This document shows, one piece after another, positions 17,712 through 28,210 of a DNA stretch of 64,000 nucleotides. Location of the stretch: the NCBI RefSeq assembly GCF_000364445.2, contig NZ_CP043538.1, positions 3,169,612 to 3,233,611 on the forward strand, read 5' to 3'. This stretch comes from Methylobacterium mesophilicum SR1.6/6 (lineage in GTDB: Bacteria; Pseudomonadota; Alphaproteobacteria; Rhizobiales; Beijerinckiaceae). A model generated the notes under the pieces. It was not told the origin of the DNA, did no database searches, and saw nothing but the letters and a program-made list of their open reading frames with translations. The position numbers and the translations under genes were made by a program. Within the stretch, counting starts at the first letter, position 1, and every line of letters begins with the position of its first letter.

Positions 17712-19295
17712 TCAGGGCCGGTCCGCGGAACGCTCGGCCGGCGCGCTCTCGGCGTCGCGCGCTCGGACAGCGTCCGCGTAGAGCCGCTCCACGTCCGTCC
17801 GGAATGCCGTGCGTGAATCCGGCCGCGTGTAGAACATGTGCCCGCCCGGGTAGACCGAAAGGCTGAGGCGGCCGGCGGCGTAGGCGGGAACCTGCGCGAG
17901 CAGCAGCTTCGAAGCGTAGTAGGGGGTCACGAGATCGGTGAAGCCGTGGGCGACGAGGACGCGCAGGCGCCCGTCGAGGGCGAGCGCGCCCTTGAGGTTC
18001 GAGAGCACCTCCGGAGCCTGACGCCCGGACCCCCAGGACCAGCCGCGGTTCACGGCGTTGTTGAGGAGCTCGTAGCGCATGTTGGGTACGGGCCACTTCA
18101 ACGTACGCGCGTTGAGATCAAGCATCGCGCTGGTGAGCGGCGCCTGCAGGGCGGTGAGCTGCGGATCCTCGAAGCTCGATTGCGCGGCCTCCGGGTTCGG
18201 ATCCCAACCGGTGATCCCGGTGTCGTAGGCGCTCGTCACGCGGCCGTCCGACCGGTCGATCTCGCGCTGGACGCTCCGCGTCGTGAGCCGCGCCGCCTGG
18301 GCGCGGACGAGGCCGGCGTCGAGGCCGACGAGCGGCGCGACCTTCTCGGTCATCCGCGCCACCGCAGCCGCGTCGCCCGGCCCTTTCAGGAGATCCGCCA
18401 AGTAGGGCCCCGACGCGTAGGCTTCCGCGTCGGCCAGCAGGTTCGGCCTCGGCACGGTGCCGGCCCGCTCCAGCGCGCCGGCCGCCAGGGAGGGCAGCTT
18501 CAGCACGTAGCCCCACGGATTGGCGCGCGGCGTCTCGAGCCAGCCGAAATCGAGCACCGGCGAGAGCAGGACCATCCCCGACAGGCCGACGCCGATATCC
18601 TCCTGCAGCTTCTCGGCGATTAGGGGCCCGCGGAATCCGCCGTAGCTCTCGCCGACATAGAATTTCGGGCTCGCCATCCGGTCGTTCACCCGCAGATAGC
18701 GGGCGATCACCGCCGCCAGGGTCGAGGCGTCGGAGTCGATCGACCAGTAACTCTTGCCGTTGCCGTCGGCGGCGCGGCTGTAGCCGGTTCCCACCGGGTC
18801 GAGGAAGACGAGATCGCTGAAGCCCAGCCACGTGCCGTCGTTGGGCGTCAGCGTGACCGGTTGCGACGGGCTGATGCTGTCCTTGCCGACGGGCAGCCGC
18901 CACGGGCCGATCGCGCCGATGTTCAGATAGGCCGACGACGCGCCCGGGCCGCCGTTGACCGCGAAGGTGACGGGCCGCGCGCGACCGGCCTCGGGTGCCA
19001 TCGTGTAGGCCACGTAGGCGATCTCGGCCTGCAGCTTGCCGGCCTCGTCGACGAGCGGCAGGCTTCCCGCCGTGGCGGTGAAGTCGAGCGTCTTGCCGTC
19101 CGGAAGCGTCAGGCTGTGCTTGGTCGTCGAGTCGGGCGGCAGACGACGCCCCTCCGGACCGCGCGGCGCCGGCCGGGCCTCCTGCCGCGACTCCCCCTGT
19201 GGATGGCCGTGCGGTGCATCCTGAGCGCGCACGGGTGCGGCCAGCGCCAGAGTTAGGGCGAGGGCGGTGCCCGCGAGACGGATGCTGAGGGTCAC
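17712..19295 (-). CDS. Secreted S10-family serine carboxypeptidase-like protein
   Basis: The 527-aa product has an N-terminal signal peptide (hydrophobic to about residue 23, then Gln-Asp) and the alpha/beta-hydrolase S10 landmarks. These are NGGPGASSA at 114-122, DPVGTGYSRA near 167, and the nucleophile Ser217 in GESYGGF. The Asp (HGFTDLVTP) and His (PGGHMFY) of the triad lie near the C-terminus. It should act in the periplasm as a carboxypeptidase, but its substrates are unknown. The GTG at 19295 starts 2 nt after the holC stop and has AGAAGG 7 nt upstream. The pair is therefore co-transcribed. Confidence 0.88.
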   Translation of the reverse strand: MTLSIRLAGTALALTLALAAPVRAQDAPHGHPQGESRQEARPAPRGPEGRRLPPDSTTKHSLTLPDGKTLDFTATAGSLPLVDEAGKLQAEIAYVAYTMAPEAGRARPVTFAVNGGPGASSAYLNIGAIGPWRLPVGKDSISPSQPVTLTPNDGTWLGFSDLVFLDPVGTGYSRAADGNGKSYWSIDSDASTLAAVIARYLRVNDRMASPKFYVGESYGGFRGPLIAEKLQEDIGVGLSGMVLLSPVLDFGWLETPRANPWGYVLKLPSLAAGALERAGTVPRPNLLADAEAYASGPYLADLLKGPGDAAAVARMTEKVAPLVGLDAGLVRAQAARLTTRSVQREIDRSDGRVTSAYDTGITGWDPNPEAAQSSFEDPQLTALQAPLTSAMLDLNARTLKWPVPNMRYELLNNAVNRGWSWGSGRQAPEVLSNLKGALALDGRLRVLVAHGFTDLVTPYYASKLLLAQVPAYAAGRLSLSVYPGGHMFYTRPDSRTAFRTDVERLYADAVRARDAESAPAERSADRP

Positions 19296-19297
19296 GG

Positions 19298-19750
19298 TCA
19301 GGCCTTCTTGTTCCAGCGCCCGGAATCGTCCTGCTGCCAATAAGCGACCGCATGACCCGCATCCTTCGCCTGCTTCCACTGTTCGCGGGCGCGCAGCAGG
19401 GCGTCCTGATCGGTTCCATCGAACAGGATGCAAATCCGCTCGTAGGCACCCGCATCGGGCGGGAGATCGGCGCCCTCGACCAGGAAGCGGATCGAGGCTC
19501 GGTTCGGGTTCACGTCGCGCAGGGTCAGCACCACGGGCTGACTCCCGGCATCCGGCTCGCGGTCGGTGCCGTGCGGCAGGAAGCTCTCGTCGGAGTAGGT
19601 CCAGAGATGATCGTCCAGAGCTTGCAGCCGCTCCTCGCTGGCTGCCTGGACGGCCGCTTGCCAGCCGCGGTCCAGCGAGCGCTCGACGAGGTTCGGCAGC
19701 ACCTTCTCCAAGGGCTGACGCTGCATGTGGTAGAAGAGGATCTCGGTCAC
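19298..19750 (-). CDS. holC: DNA polymerase III chi subunit
   Basis: The 150-aa protein begins V-TEILFYHMQRQPLEKVLP and contains ERSLDRGWQAAV, the pattern of HolC. HolC links the clamp loader to single-stranded DNA-binding protein. The GTG at 19750 fits the family length. An in-frame ATG at 19762 would add four residues. It lies 67 nt after pyrG on the same strand and 2 nt before the S10 peptidase gene. In many proteobacteria holC follows pepA; here a different peptidase is the partner. Confidence 0.88.
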   Translation of the reverse strand: MTEILFYHMQRQPLEKVLPNLVERSLDRGWQAAVQAASEERLQALDDHLWTYSDESFLPHGTDREPDAGSQPVVLTLRDVNPNRASIRFLVEGADLPPDAGAYERICILFDGTDQDALLRAREQWKQAKDAGHAVAYWQQDDSGRWNKKA

Positions 19751-19817
19751 GGCCCCGTCCATATAGGGTGCGGGACCGTCCTGCGAGGAGCGGCGCGCCG
19801 CCGCGCCCCGAGCCCCC

Positions 19818-21602
<1,785 letters not shown>

Positions 21603-22022
21603 TCAGCGGGATTGCGGCGCGTCCGGAATCGCCGGCTGAGCTGGGGTCGCGGGCTGGGCCGGAGCCGTGGCCGGAACCCGGTCCTGCTGCTGGCGCAGCG
21701 TGTCGAGCAGGTTGTCGGCGCCGGTCGGCTGCTTGGCGGGCTGGCCCGATGTCTGCGGCGCGCCGGTGTCGAGGATCGACTTCGGCGCCGCCGAGCGGTG
21801 TGACAGGATCGCCAGCATCAGACTGGTGGCGAAGAACAGCGCCGCCAGGATCGCGGTCGCCCGCGTCAGGGCGTTGGCCTGTCCGCGGCCCGTCATGAAG
21901 CCGGCCACCCCGCCGCTCCCGCCGCCGCCCAGACCCAGGCCGCCCTCGGACCGCTGGAGCAGCACGACGCCGATCAGCGCGAGCACGATGATGAGGTGGA
22001 CGACGATCAGGACGGTCTGCAT
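21603..22022 (-). CDS. secG: Preprotein translocase subunit SecG
   Basis: SecG is the small inner-membrane subunit of the SecYEG channel that assists SecA-driven secretion. The 139-aa protein begins MQTVLIVVHLIIVLALIGVV with a first membrane segment. It then has the glycine-rich QRSEGGLGLGGGGSGG loop, and a second membrane segment at about residues 52-72. A C-terminal tail of roughly 60 residues is rich in Pro, Ala and Gln and makes the protein longer than the typical 75-110 aa. Such tails are common in Alphaproteobacteria. The gene precedes pyrG on the same strand. Confidence 0.95.
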   Translation of the reverse strand: MQTVLIVVHLIIVLALIGVVLLQRSEGGLGLGGGGSGGVAGFMTGRGQANALTRATAILAALFFATSLMLAILSHRSAAPKSILDTGAPQTSGQPAKQPTGADNLLDTLRQQQDRVPATAPAQPATPAQPAIPDAPQSR

Positions 22023-22280
22023 CGGTGTTCCGAAAACGTCTTCAGGTCCGCGCGTCGATCCCGGCAGGCCGGTCGCAGGGACCGGCACGGGCGCGCGGCG
22101 GCCGCTGCCCTCGGCATCGGCCACAAATCTGCGCCGGCCATACACCACTCGCGATCCGGCGCCAACTTTATGATCGGGTCGCGCCTGTCGCCCGCGGGTC
22201 TCGCGCCATCCCGCGGCCTGTGCTCTGTCTGCGAGGGAAGGACGGCCCGCCAACGAGCCGTCCCGTCCCGGAAGGAAGCC

Positions 22281-22694
22281 ATGCCGATCTCACGCCGCGC
22301 AGCGCTGGCCGCTGCTCTCGCAACGCCCGTCCTGCTGCGGACGGGTCCGGGAAGCGCCGCGAGCCCGGAGGCCGACGCTGTGGAGTCGGCGGTCGATGCC
22401 CTGACCCAGGCCCTTCTGGCCGGGGACGGGCCGGCACTCGAGGCTCTGACCCTCGACGGGTTGAGCTACGGCCATTCCAGCGGGCTGGTGCAGGACAAGG
22501 CGGCCTTCATCGCGCCGCTGGCCGCCAAGCGCGCCAGCTTCCCGAGCATCACCCTGTCGGACCGGTCGGTCTCGGTTGTAGGCGACGACGCCATCGCCCG
22601 GCACGTCTTCACCGGCGAGAGCGTCTCGAACGGCAAGACGTCCCCGGTGCATATCGGCGTGATGCAGGTCTGGCACCGGGATGGCGGGCGCTGA
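22281..22694 (+). CDS. Exported NTF2-like (SnoaL/DUF4440-type) protein
   Basis: The 137-aa product has a signal sequence with a twin-arginine-like start (MPISRRAALAAALATPVLL). A cone-shaped NTF2-like domain follows: an alpha helix with ALLAGDGPALEALTLDGLSYGHSSG, then strands ending in IGVMQVWHRDGG. DUF4440/NTF2 proteins include small hydrolases, isomerases and binding proteins, and no catalytic residues can be named here. A strong GGAAGG sits 5 nt before the ATG at 22281. It is inserted on the opposite strand between tpiA and secG, so it is transcribed apart from them. Confidence 0.8.
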   Translation: MPISRRAALAAALATPVLLRTGPGSAASPEADAVESAVDALTQALLAGDGPALEALTLDGLSYGHSSGLVQDKAAFIAPLAAKRASFPSITLSDRSVSVVGDDAIARHVFTGESVSNGKTSPVHIGVMQVWHRDGGR

Positions 22695-23090
22695 CGGCTG
22701 CTGGCCCGTCAGGCGTTCAAGATCTGAGATCGGCGCCGTTCGACCTTTCTCCGGAGCGGAGCGTTTGAGCGGCGCCACGAAGTCGGATCTCGCGCGCCTC
22801 GCGACACTCCTTCTGCCAAAGGTTCCGTCCCTGGCCGCTACCGCACAACGCCCGCGTCGAATGTGCTTTTCCAGGTATGACGGACCGATGCCACCGCTCC
22901 GCATCATCCCGGGGCCGCGTAGCGGCACCCGGGATCAAGAACCGCCGACGAGCAAGAACTTTCACCGCCAGCGGCTCTGGATTCCGGGCTCGCCTTCGGC
23001 GCCCCGAACTGACGGCGCGGGTCGTTGCTCTACGTCGACGGGGTCCTTGATCTAAGCTTTCCTCAGCTCGTCACGAGGGCGCGAGCGCGC
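22695..23090. other. Intergenic stretch with a palindrome
   Basis: These 396 bases lie between the convergent ends of the NTF2-like gene and tpiA. Apart from the palindrome at 22906-22935, annotated separately, I see no gene or RNA. The region presumably contains transcription ends for both genes. Confidence 0.5.
22906..22935. repeat. 30-bp near-perfect palindrome (REP-like hairpin)
   Basis: An outer stem ATCCCGGG/CCCGGGAT (22906-22913 with 22928-22935) encloses an inner GCCGC/GCGGC stem and a GTA loop. In total 13 base pairs form with one mismatch pair. It sits between converging genes, so it may act as a bidirectional terminator or be a dispersed palindromic repeat. Copy number cannot be judged from one window. 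Confidence 0.6.
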
Positions 23091-23852
23091 TCACGCGTAG
23101 GCGGCGCAGATCCCAAGGAAGTCCTCGGCCACGAGGCTCGCGCCGCCGACCAGCGCGCCGTCGACGTTGTCGACCGACAGCAGCTCCTTGGCGTTCCCCG
23201 GCTTCACCGAGCCGCCGTAGAGGATGCGGATCTTCTGCGCCTCGTCGCCAACGAGCTTGTCGAGCATCTCGCGCAGCGAGGCGTGGACCTCCGCGATGTC
23301 GCGCGGGGTCGGGGTGCGGCCCGAGCCGATCGCCCAGACAGGCTCGTAGGCGATGACCGTGTCGGTCGCCTTGGCGCCCTTCGGCAGGCCGATGGCGAGC
23401 TGGGCGCGGACGATGTCGAGGGCGCGGCCCTGCTCGCGCTCCTCGATGGTCTCGCCCACGCAGATGATGCCGCACAGGCCGGCCCGGCGGGCGCCCAGCG
23501 CCTTGGCGTGGACGCCGTCGTCGGTCTCGTGGTGGTAGGCCCGCCGCTCGGAATGCCCGACGATCACGTACTTGGCGCCGAGATCGGCCAGCATCTCGGC
23601 CGAGATGGAGCCCGTGAAGGCGCCGCTCTCGCGGGCGTGCAGGTTCTGTCCGCCGATGGCGATGGGCGAGCCCGCAGACGCCGCCACGCAAGAGCTGATC
23701 AGTGTCGCGGGTGGGCAGATCAGGACGTCGATCCGGCCAGCGAGCTCCTGCGAGAGCCGGTCGCGGATCGTTTCGACCACTTGGATCGAAGCCCGCGTGC
23801 CGTTCATCTTCCAGTTGCCAGCGACCAGTGGCCTGCGTCCCGACTGCGTCAT
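23091..23852 (-). CDS. tpiA: Triose-phosphate isomerase
   Basis: TpiA interconverts dihydroxyacetone phosphate and glyceraldehyde 3-phosphate in the cytosol. The 253-aa (beta/alpha)8 barrel has Lys15 in GNWKMN, the electrophile His100 in VGHSERR, the base Glu170 in AYEPVWAIG (with the flexible lid after it) and the phosphate loop LYGGSVKPGN. It is divergent from ppiD across 184 bp, the usual Rhizobiales arrangement. In relatives it leads a tpiA-secG-pyrG strand; here an antisense gene intervenes. Confidence 0.97.
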   Translation of the reverse strand: MTQSGRRPLVAGNWKMNGTRASIQVVETIRDRLSQELAGRIDVLICPPATLISSCVAASAGSPIAIGGQNLHARESGAFTGSISAEMLADLGAKYVIVGHSERRAYHHETDDGVHAKALGARRAGLCGIICVGETIEEREQGRALDIVRAQLAIGLPKGAKATDTVIAYEPVWAIGSGRTPTPRDIAEVHASLREMLDKLVGDEAQKIRILYGGSVKPGNAKELLSVDNVDGALVGGASLVAEDFLGICAAYA

Positions 23853-24036
23853 TCCTGCCCTCGCGCCACGCCGCCTGCCGGACGTTGCCGGGGCCTACCA
23901 GAGCGAGCTTGAGCGTGCAAACAGGTCTCGGCCGCCAAGCCTTTGCCTGTGGACCCGAATGGTCTATCGCGGTCGGCTCTCGGGGATGGTGCCGCTCCGG
24001 CGACGGGCGGCTGCCGAAGGTATTCGATCACAGACC

Positions 24037-25938
24037 ATGCTTCAGGGCATCCGCAACGCAACCCAGCACTGGCTCGGCAAGATCATCTTGACGGTCATCT
24101 TCACGCTGTTGATCGCCGGTGTCGGCATCTACGGCGTCGAGGAGTTCTTCCGCGGCGGCGCGAGCAACCGCGTGGCCACCGTCGGCAGCACGCCGATCAC
24201 CGCCGAGCAGGTGCGTCAGGCCTATCAGAACCAGCTGCAGCGCTATCAGGCGCAGCTGAAGCGCGCCCTGACCCCCGATCAGGCACGGATGCTCGGCCTC
24301 GACCGGCAGGTCATGTCCCAGCTCATCACCGAGGCGGCCCTCGACCAGAAGACGCACGATCTCGGCCTCGCGGTGCCGGATTCCGCGGTGATCCGGGCGA
24401 TTCACGACGAGAAGAGCTTCCAGAACGCGCAGGGACAGTTCGAGCCGCAGCTCTTCTACCAGACGCTGCAACGCGCCGGCCTGAACGAGGGGATGTTCGT
24501 GCGCGAGCAGCGCTCGGTCATCGCCCGCCTGCAGCTGGCCGAGGCTGTCTCGTCCGATCTGCACGTGCCGGTGGCGATGCGCGAGGCAGTCCATCGCTAC
24601 ACGACCGAGCGCCGCTCCGCCGCCTACCTGATGCTGACGCCCTCCACCGCCGGCCAGATCCCGGATCCGACCGACGAGGAGCTGAAGACCTGGTACGAGG
24701 CCAACAAATCGGGATTCCGGGCGCCGGAGTTCCGCTCCGCCAATCTCCTCGTGGTCGATCCGGAGGCTATGGCGAAGCCCGACGCGATCACCGACGCCGA
24801 CGCCCGCGCCGCCTACGGTCTCAACAAGGACCGCTACGGCAGCCCGGAGAAGCGCACGATCCAGCAGATCGTCTTCCCCGACGCTGCCGCCGCGGAGACC
24901 GCCCGCAAGGCGATCGAGGACGGCTCCAAGACCTTCGAGGCCGTGGCGACCGAGCGGGGTACCGACGAGAAGGACCTGACGCTGGGCACGCTCACGAAGA
25001 GCGAACTGTTCGACAAGGCCGTGGCGGACGCCGCCTTCGCGCTGCCGGAGGGTGGCGTGAGCCAGCCGGTCCAGGGTCGGTTCGGCACGGTGCTGCTGCG
25101 GGTGACCAAGATCGAGTCCGGGACAGTGAAGCCCTTCGACCAGGTCGAAGGCGAGATCCGCAAGGGGCTGGCTCTGGCCCGGGCGCGCGACACCATGGAG
25201 AATACCCGCGACGCCATCGAGGACCAGCGCGCGGGCGCCAAGCCGCTCACCGACATCGCGGCCGAGCGCGGGCTCAAGATCGTGACCGTGAAGGCCATCG
25301 ATCCCCAGGGCAAGGATCCGGAGGGCCGCAAAGTCGCCGACATCCCCGATCCCGACACGACCCTGCCGGCCTTGTTCCGCGCCGAGATCGGCGGCGATAA
25401 CGAGCCCCTGCGCACCAAGGCGGGCGGCTACGTCTGGTATGACGTCACCAACATCGACCCCGCGCACGACAAGCCCCTCGATCAGGTCAAGGACGGCGTG
25501 AAGGCCGGCTGGACCGCCGCCGAGATTGCGAAGCGCCTCCAGGCCAAGGGGCGCGAGCTCGTCGAGAAGCTCAACAAGGGCGAGACCATCGAGGCGGTGG
25601 TCCAAGAGGTCGGCGTCAACGCGCAGGAGGTGCAGGATCTCGCGCGCAATCAGGCCAAGGACATGCTGACCGCCGACGACGTCAACCTGATCTTCGCGAC
25701 GGCGGTGGGCAAGGCTGGCACGGCGGCGGCGGGCGATTCGCGCGCGGTGTTCAAGGTCACGGCGGCGACGATGCCGGCCTTCGTGGCCGACAGCCCGAGC
25801 GACAAGACCATCACCCAGAGCTTCCAGGCGGCACTCGCCGACGACGTGCTGTCGCAGTACATCGGCGAGGTCCAGAAGAACGCGGGCGTGAAGGTCGACG
25901 CGACGGCCCTGCGCCGGGCGTTGGGCGGCGAGTACTGA
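24037..25938 (+). CDS. ppiD: PpiD-like periplasmic peptidyl-prolyl isomerase / foldase
   Basis: The 633-aa protein is anchored by one N-terminal membrane segment (about residues 15-33, IILTVIFTLLIAGVGIYG) and carries a large periplasmic chaperone region. An N-terminal SurA-like domain precedes a parvulin-type rotamase domain at about residues 262-370 (RTIQQIVF ... AFALPEGGVSQPVQGRFGTVLLRV). A further helical C-terminal region follows. PpiD-type proteins assist folding of proteins leaving the Sec channel. The ATG at 24037 gives the standard MLQxIRxxxxxWxxK start. trpE begins only 3 nt after its stop, so envelope folding and tryptophan genes share a transcript, a known Rhizobiales linkage. Confidence 0.92.
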   Translation: MLQGIRNATQHWLGKIILTVIFTLLIAGVGIYGVEEFFRGGASNRVATVGSTPITAEQVRQAYQNQLQRYQAQLKRALTPDQARMLGLDRQVMSQLITEAALDQKTHDLGLAVPDSAVIRAIHDEKSFQNAQGQFEPQLFYQTLQRAGLNEGMFVREQRSVIARLQLAEAVSSDLHVPVAMREAVHRYTTERRSAAYLMLTPSTAGQIPDPTDEELKTWYEANKSGFRAPEFRSANLLVVDPEAMAKPDAITDADARAAYGLNKDRYGSPEKRTIQQIVFPDAAAAETARKAIEDGSKTFEAVATERGTDEKDLTLGTLTKSELFDKAVADAAFALPEGGVSQPVQGRFGTVLLRVTKIESGTVKPFDQVEGEIRKGLALARARDTMENTRDAIEDQRAGAKPLTDIAAERGLKIVTVKAIDPQGKDPEGRKVADIPDPDTTLPALFRAEIGGDNEPLRTKAGGYVWYDVTNIDPAHDKPLDQVKDGVKAGWTAAEIAKRLQAKGRELVEKLNKGETIEAVVQEVGVNAQEVQDLARNQAKDMLTADDVNLIFATAVGKAGTAAAGDSRAVFKVTAATMPAFVADSPSDKTITQSFQAALADDVLSQYIGEVQKNAGVKVDATALRRALGGEY

Positions 25939-25941
25939 GGC

Positions 25942-27462
25942 ATGGCCGAGGCGCCTGACTACGCGGCTTTCGCGGCACGCTATGACGCTGGCCAGCCGGG
26001 TCTCGTCGGGCTGACCCTCGTGGCCGACCTTGAGACGCCCGTCGCTGCCTTCCTCAAGCTGCGGGATCGGCAAACGGGCTCCGCGTTCCTTCTCGAATCC
26101 GTCGAGGGCGGTGCCGTTCGCGGTCGCTACTCGATGATCGGGCTCGACCCGGATCTGGTCTGGCGCTGCCAGGACGGCGCGGCGGCAATCGCCCGCGGTG
26201 CCGACCTGACCCACTTCGAGCCGGACGACCGCGCCCCGCTCGCGAGCCTGCGGGCTCTGATCGCCGAGAGCGCCATCGGCGACGCGGCGGATGCCGACCT
26301 GCCGCCGATGGCCGCCGGCCTGTTCGGCTATCTCGGCTACGACATGGTCCGCGCCATGGAACGGCTGCCGGAGCCGAATCCGGATCCCCTGGGCGTGCCG
26401 GACGCGATCCTGATCCGCCCGCGGGTGATGGTCGTCTTCGACTCGATCCGCGATCTCATCACCGTCGTCTCGCCGGTGCGGCCCGCGCCGGGCGTCGCGC
26501 CCCGGGCGGCCTACGAGGATGCGCTGCAGCGCCTCGACCGGGTGGCCGCCGCGCTCGAGGGACCGCTTCCGATCGAGGCCCGGGTGGACCTCTCGGCGGT
26601 CGCGCATCCCGAGGCGGTCTCGAACACCCCGCCGGACGATTTCTTCGCCATGGTCGCGCGGGCCAAGGAGTACATCGTCGCGGGCGACGTGTTCCAGGTC
26701 GTGCTGTCTCAGCGGTTCTCCGCCCCGTTCACCCTGCCGGCCTTCAGCCTGTACCGCTCGCTCCGGCGCACCAACCCTGCGCCGTTCCTCTGCTACCTCG
26801 ACTTCGAAGCCTTCCAGATCGTCTGCTCGTCGCCGGAGATCCTGGTGCGGGTTCGGGAGGGCACCGTGACGGTGCGGCCGATCGCCGGCACCCGCCGCCG
26901 CGGCGCGACCCCGGCGGAAGACGCGGCGCTCGCGGCCGAACTCCTCGCCGATCCCAAGGAGCGCGCCGAGCACCTGATGCTCCTCGATCTCGGCCGCAAC
27001 GATGCCGGCCGCGTATCGCGGATCAGCAGCGTTCGGGTGACCGATTCGTTCTTCATCGAGCGCTACAGTCAGGTCATGCACATCGTGTCGAACGTCGAGG
27101 GCGACCTCGATCCGCGCCACGACCCGCTCGACGCCCTGGCGGCCGGCTTCCCGGCTGGCACGGTCTCGGGCGCCCCGAAGGTGCGGGCCATGGAGATCAT
27201 CGACGAACTGGAGCGCGAGAAGCGCGGGCCCTACGCGGGCTGCATCGGCTATTTCGGCGCGCGCGGCGAGATGGATACGTGCATCGTGCTCCGCACCGCC
27301 GTGGTCAAGGACGGGCGGATGCACGTCCAGGCCGGCGCCGGGATCGTCTACGATTCGGATCCTGCGTCCGAGCAGCAGGAATGCGTCAATAAGGCCAAGG
27401 CGCTGTTTCGGGCGGCCGAGGAGGCGGTGCGGTTCGCCGCGCAGGCGAAGCGCGGGCAGTAA
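25942..27462 (+). CDS. trpE: Anthranilate synthase component I
   Basis: TrpE turns chorismate plus ammonia into anthranilate. The 506-aa protein has the N-terminal regulatory lobe with the LLES tryptophan-binding motif (SAFLLESVEGG). It also has the catalytic chorismate-binding domain (PIAGTRRRG, DLGRNDAGRV, FPAGTVSGAPKVRAME). It starts 3 nt after ppiD and ends about 100 nt before trpG, which supplies ammonia. TrpE and TrpG are separate polypeptides here, unlike the fused TrpEG of some Rhizobiales. No leader peptide or attenuator was recognised. Confidence 0.96.
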   Translation: MAEAPDYAAFAARYDAGQPGLVGLTLVADLETPVAAFLKLRDRQTGSAFLLESVEGGAVRGRYSMIGLDPDLVWRCQDGAAAIARGADLTHFEPDDRAPLASLRALIAESAIGDAADADLPPMAAGLFGYLGYDMVRAMERLPEPNPDPLGVPDAILIRPRVMVVFDSIRDLITVVSPVRPAPGVAPRAAYEDALQRLDRVAAALEGPLPIEARVDLSAVAHPEAVSNTPPDDFFAMVARAKEYIVAGDVFQVVLSQRFSAPFTLPAFSLYRSLRRTNPAPFLCYLDFEAFQIVCSSPEILVRVREGTVTVRPIAGTRRRGATPAEDAALAAELLADPKERAEHLMLLDLGRNDAGRVSRISSVRVTDSFFIERYSQVMHIVSNVEGDLDPRHDPLDALAAGFPAGTVSGAPKVRAMEIIDELEREKRGPYAGCIGYFGARGEMDTCIVLRTAVVKDGRMHVQAGAGIVYDSDPASEQQECVNKAKALFRAAEEAVRFAAQAKRGQ

Positions 27463-27560
27463 ACGACACCCCGATCGAAGCCGGTCGCCAGATGCAGTGC
27501 ATGGTTGACCGCTCCGTCCCGAGCGGTCACATCGCGCCCATGCCCGAGCGTGCCGCCGCG

Positions 27561-28175
27561 ATGCCCAACGTCCTCGTCATAGACAACTACGACTCCTTCA
27601 CGTGGAATCTGGTCCACCTGATCGGTCCGCTCTGCGGCGCGATCGACGTGGTGCGCAACGACGCGCTCACCGTCCCCGAGATCCGCGCGAAGGCGCCGGA
27701 CGCGATCGTGCTCTCGCCGGGCCCCTGCACGCCCAACGAGGCGGGCATATGCCTCGACGTCGTGCGCGACCTCTCGGAGGAGATCCCGATCTTCGGCGTG
27801 TGTCTCGGCCTCCAGGCGATCGGGCAGGCGTTCGGGGGCGACGTGGTCCGGGCGCCGCTGCCACTGCACGGCAAGGTCTCGACAATCCGGCACGGCGCCC
27901 GCGGACTCTTCCGCGGACTGAACGACAGTTTCGAGGCCACGCGCTACCACTCGCTCGTGGTCGATCGTGCGAGCTGCCCGCAATCGCTTCGGGTCACCGC
28001 CGAGGCCGACGGTCTCATCATGGGCCTGGAACACACCGAGCGCCCGCTCCACGGCGTCCAGTTCCATCCGGAGAGCATCCGCTCCCAGCACGGGACGGAG
28101 ATCGTGAAGAACTTCCTCGATCTGGCCGCCGCCTGGAACGCGGCGCGTGACAGGACCCGCGTCGACGTGCATTGA
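27561..28175 (+). CDS. trpG: Anthranilate synthase component II (glutamine amidotransferase)
   Basis: TrpG hydrolyses glutamine to supply ammonia to TrpE. The 204-aa class I amidotransferase starts MPNVLVIDNYDSFTWNL and has the triad Cys81 in FGVCLGLQ, His169 and Glu171 in VQFHPES. The frame is open from 27492, and ATGs at 27492, 27501 and 27540 are in frame. None has a good ribosome binding site, so 27561 was chosen because family conservation begins there. In some bacteria the same subunit also serves para-aminobenzoate synthesis. It overlaps the upstream end of the trpD frame only if trpD uses a TTG at 28172. Confidence 0.94.
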   Translation: MPNVLVIDNYDSFTWNLVHLIGPLCGAIDVVRNDALTVPEIRAKAPDAIVLSPGPCTPNEAGICLDVVRDLSEEIPIFGVCLGLQAIGQAFGGDVVRAPLPLHGKVSTIRHGARGLFRGLNDSFEATRYHSLVVDRASCPQSLRVTAEADGLIMGLEHTERPLHGVQFHPESIRSQHGTEIVKNFLDLAAAWNAARDRTRVDVH

Positions 28176-28210
28176 CGCCCGGAGGCCGAGAGGGCCTTCC
28201 GACAGAGCGC

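Noticed and set aside
24028..27324. Very long open frame antisense to ppiD and trpE
   Set aside because: It mirrors strongly conserved coding sequence, has Arg/His/Leu-rich composition typical of antisense frames in high-GC DNA, and contains no recognisable domain.
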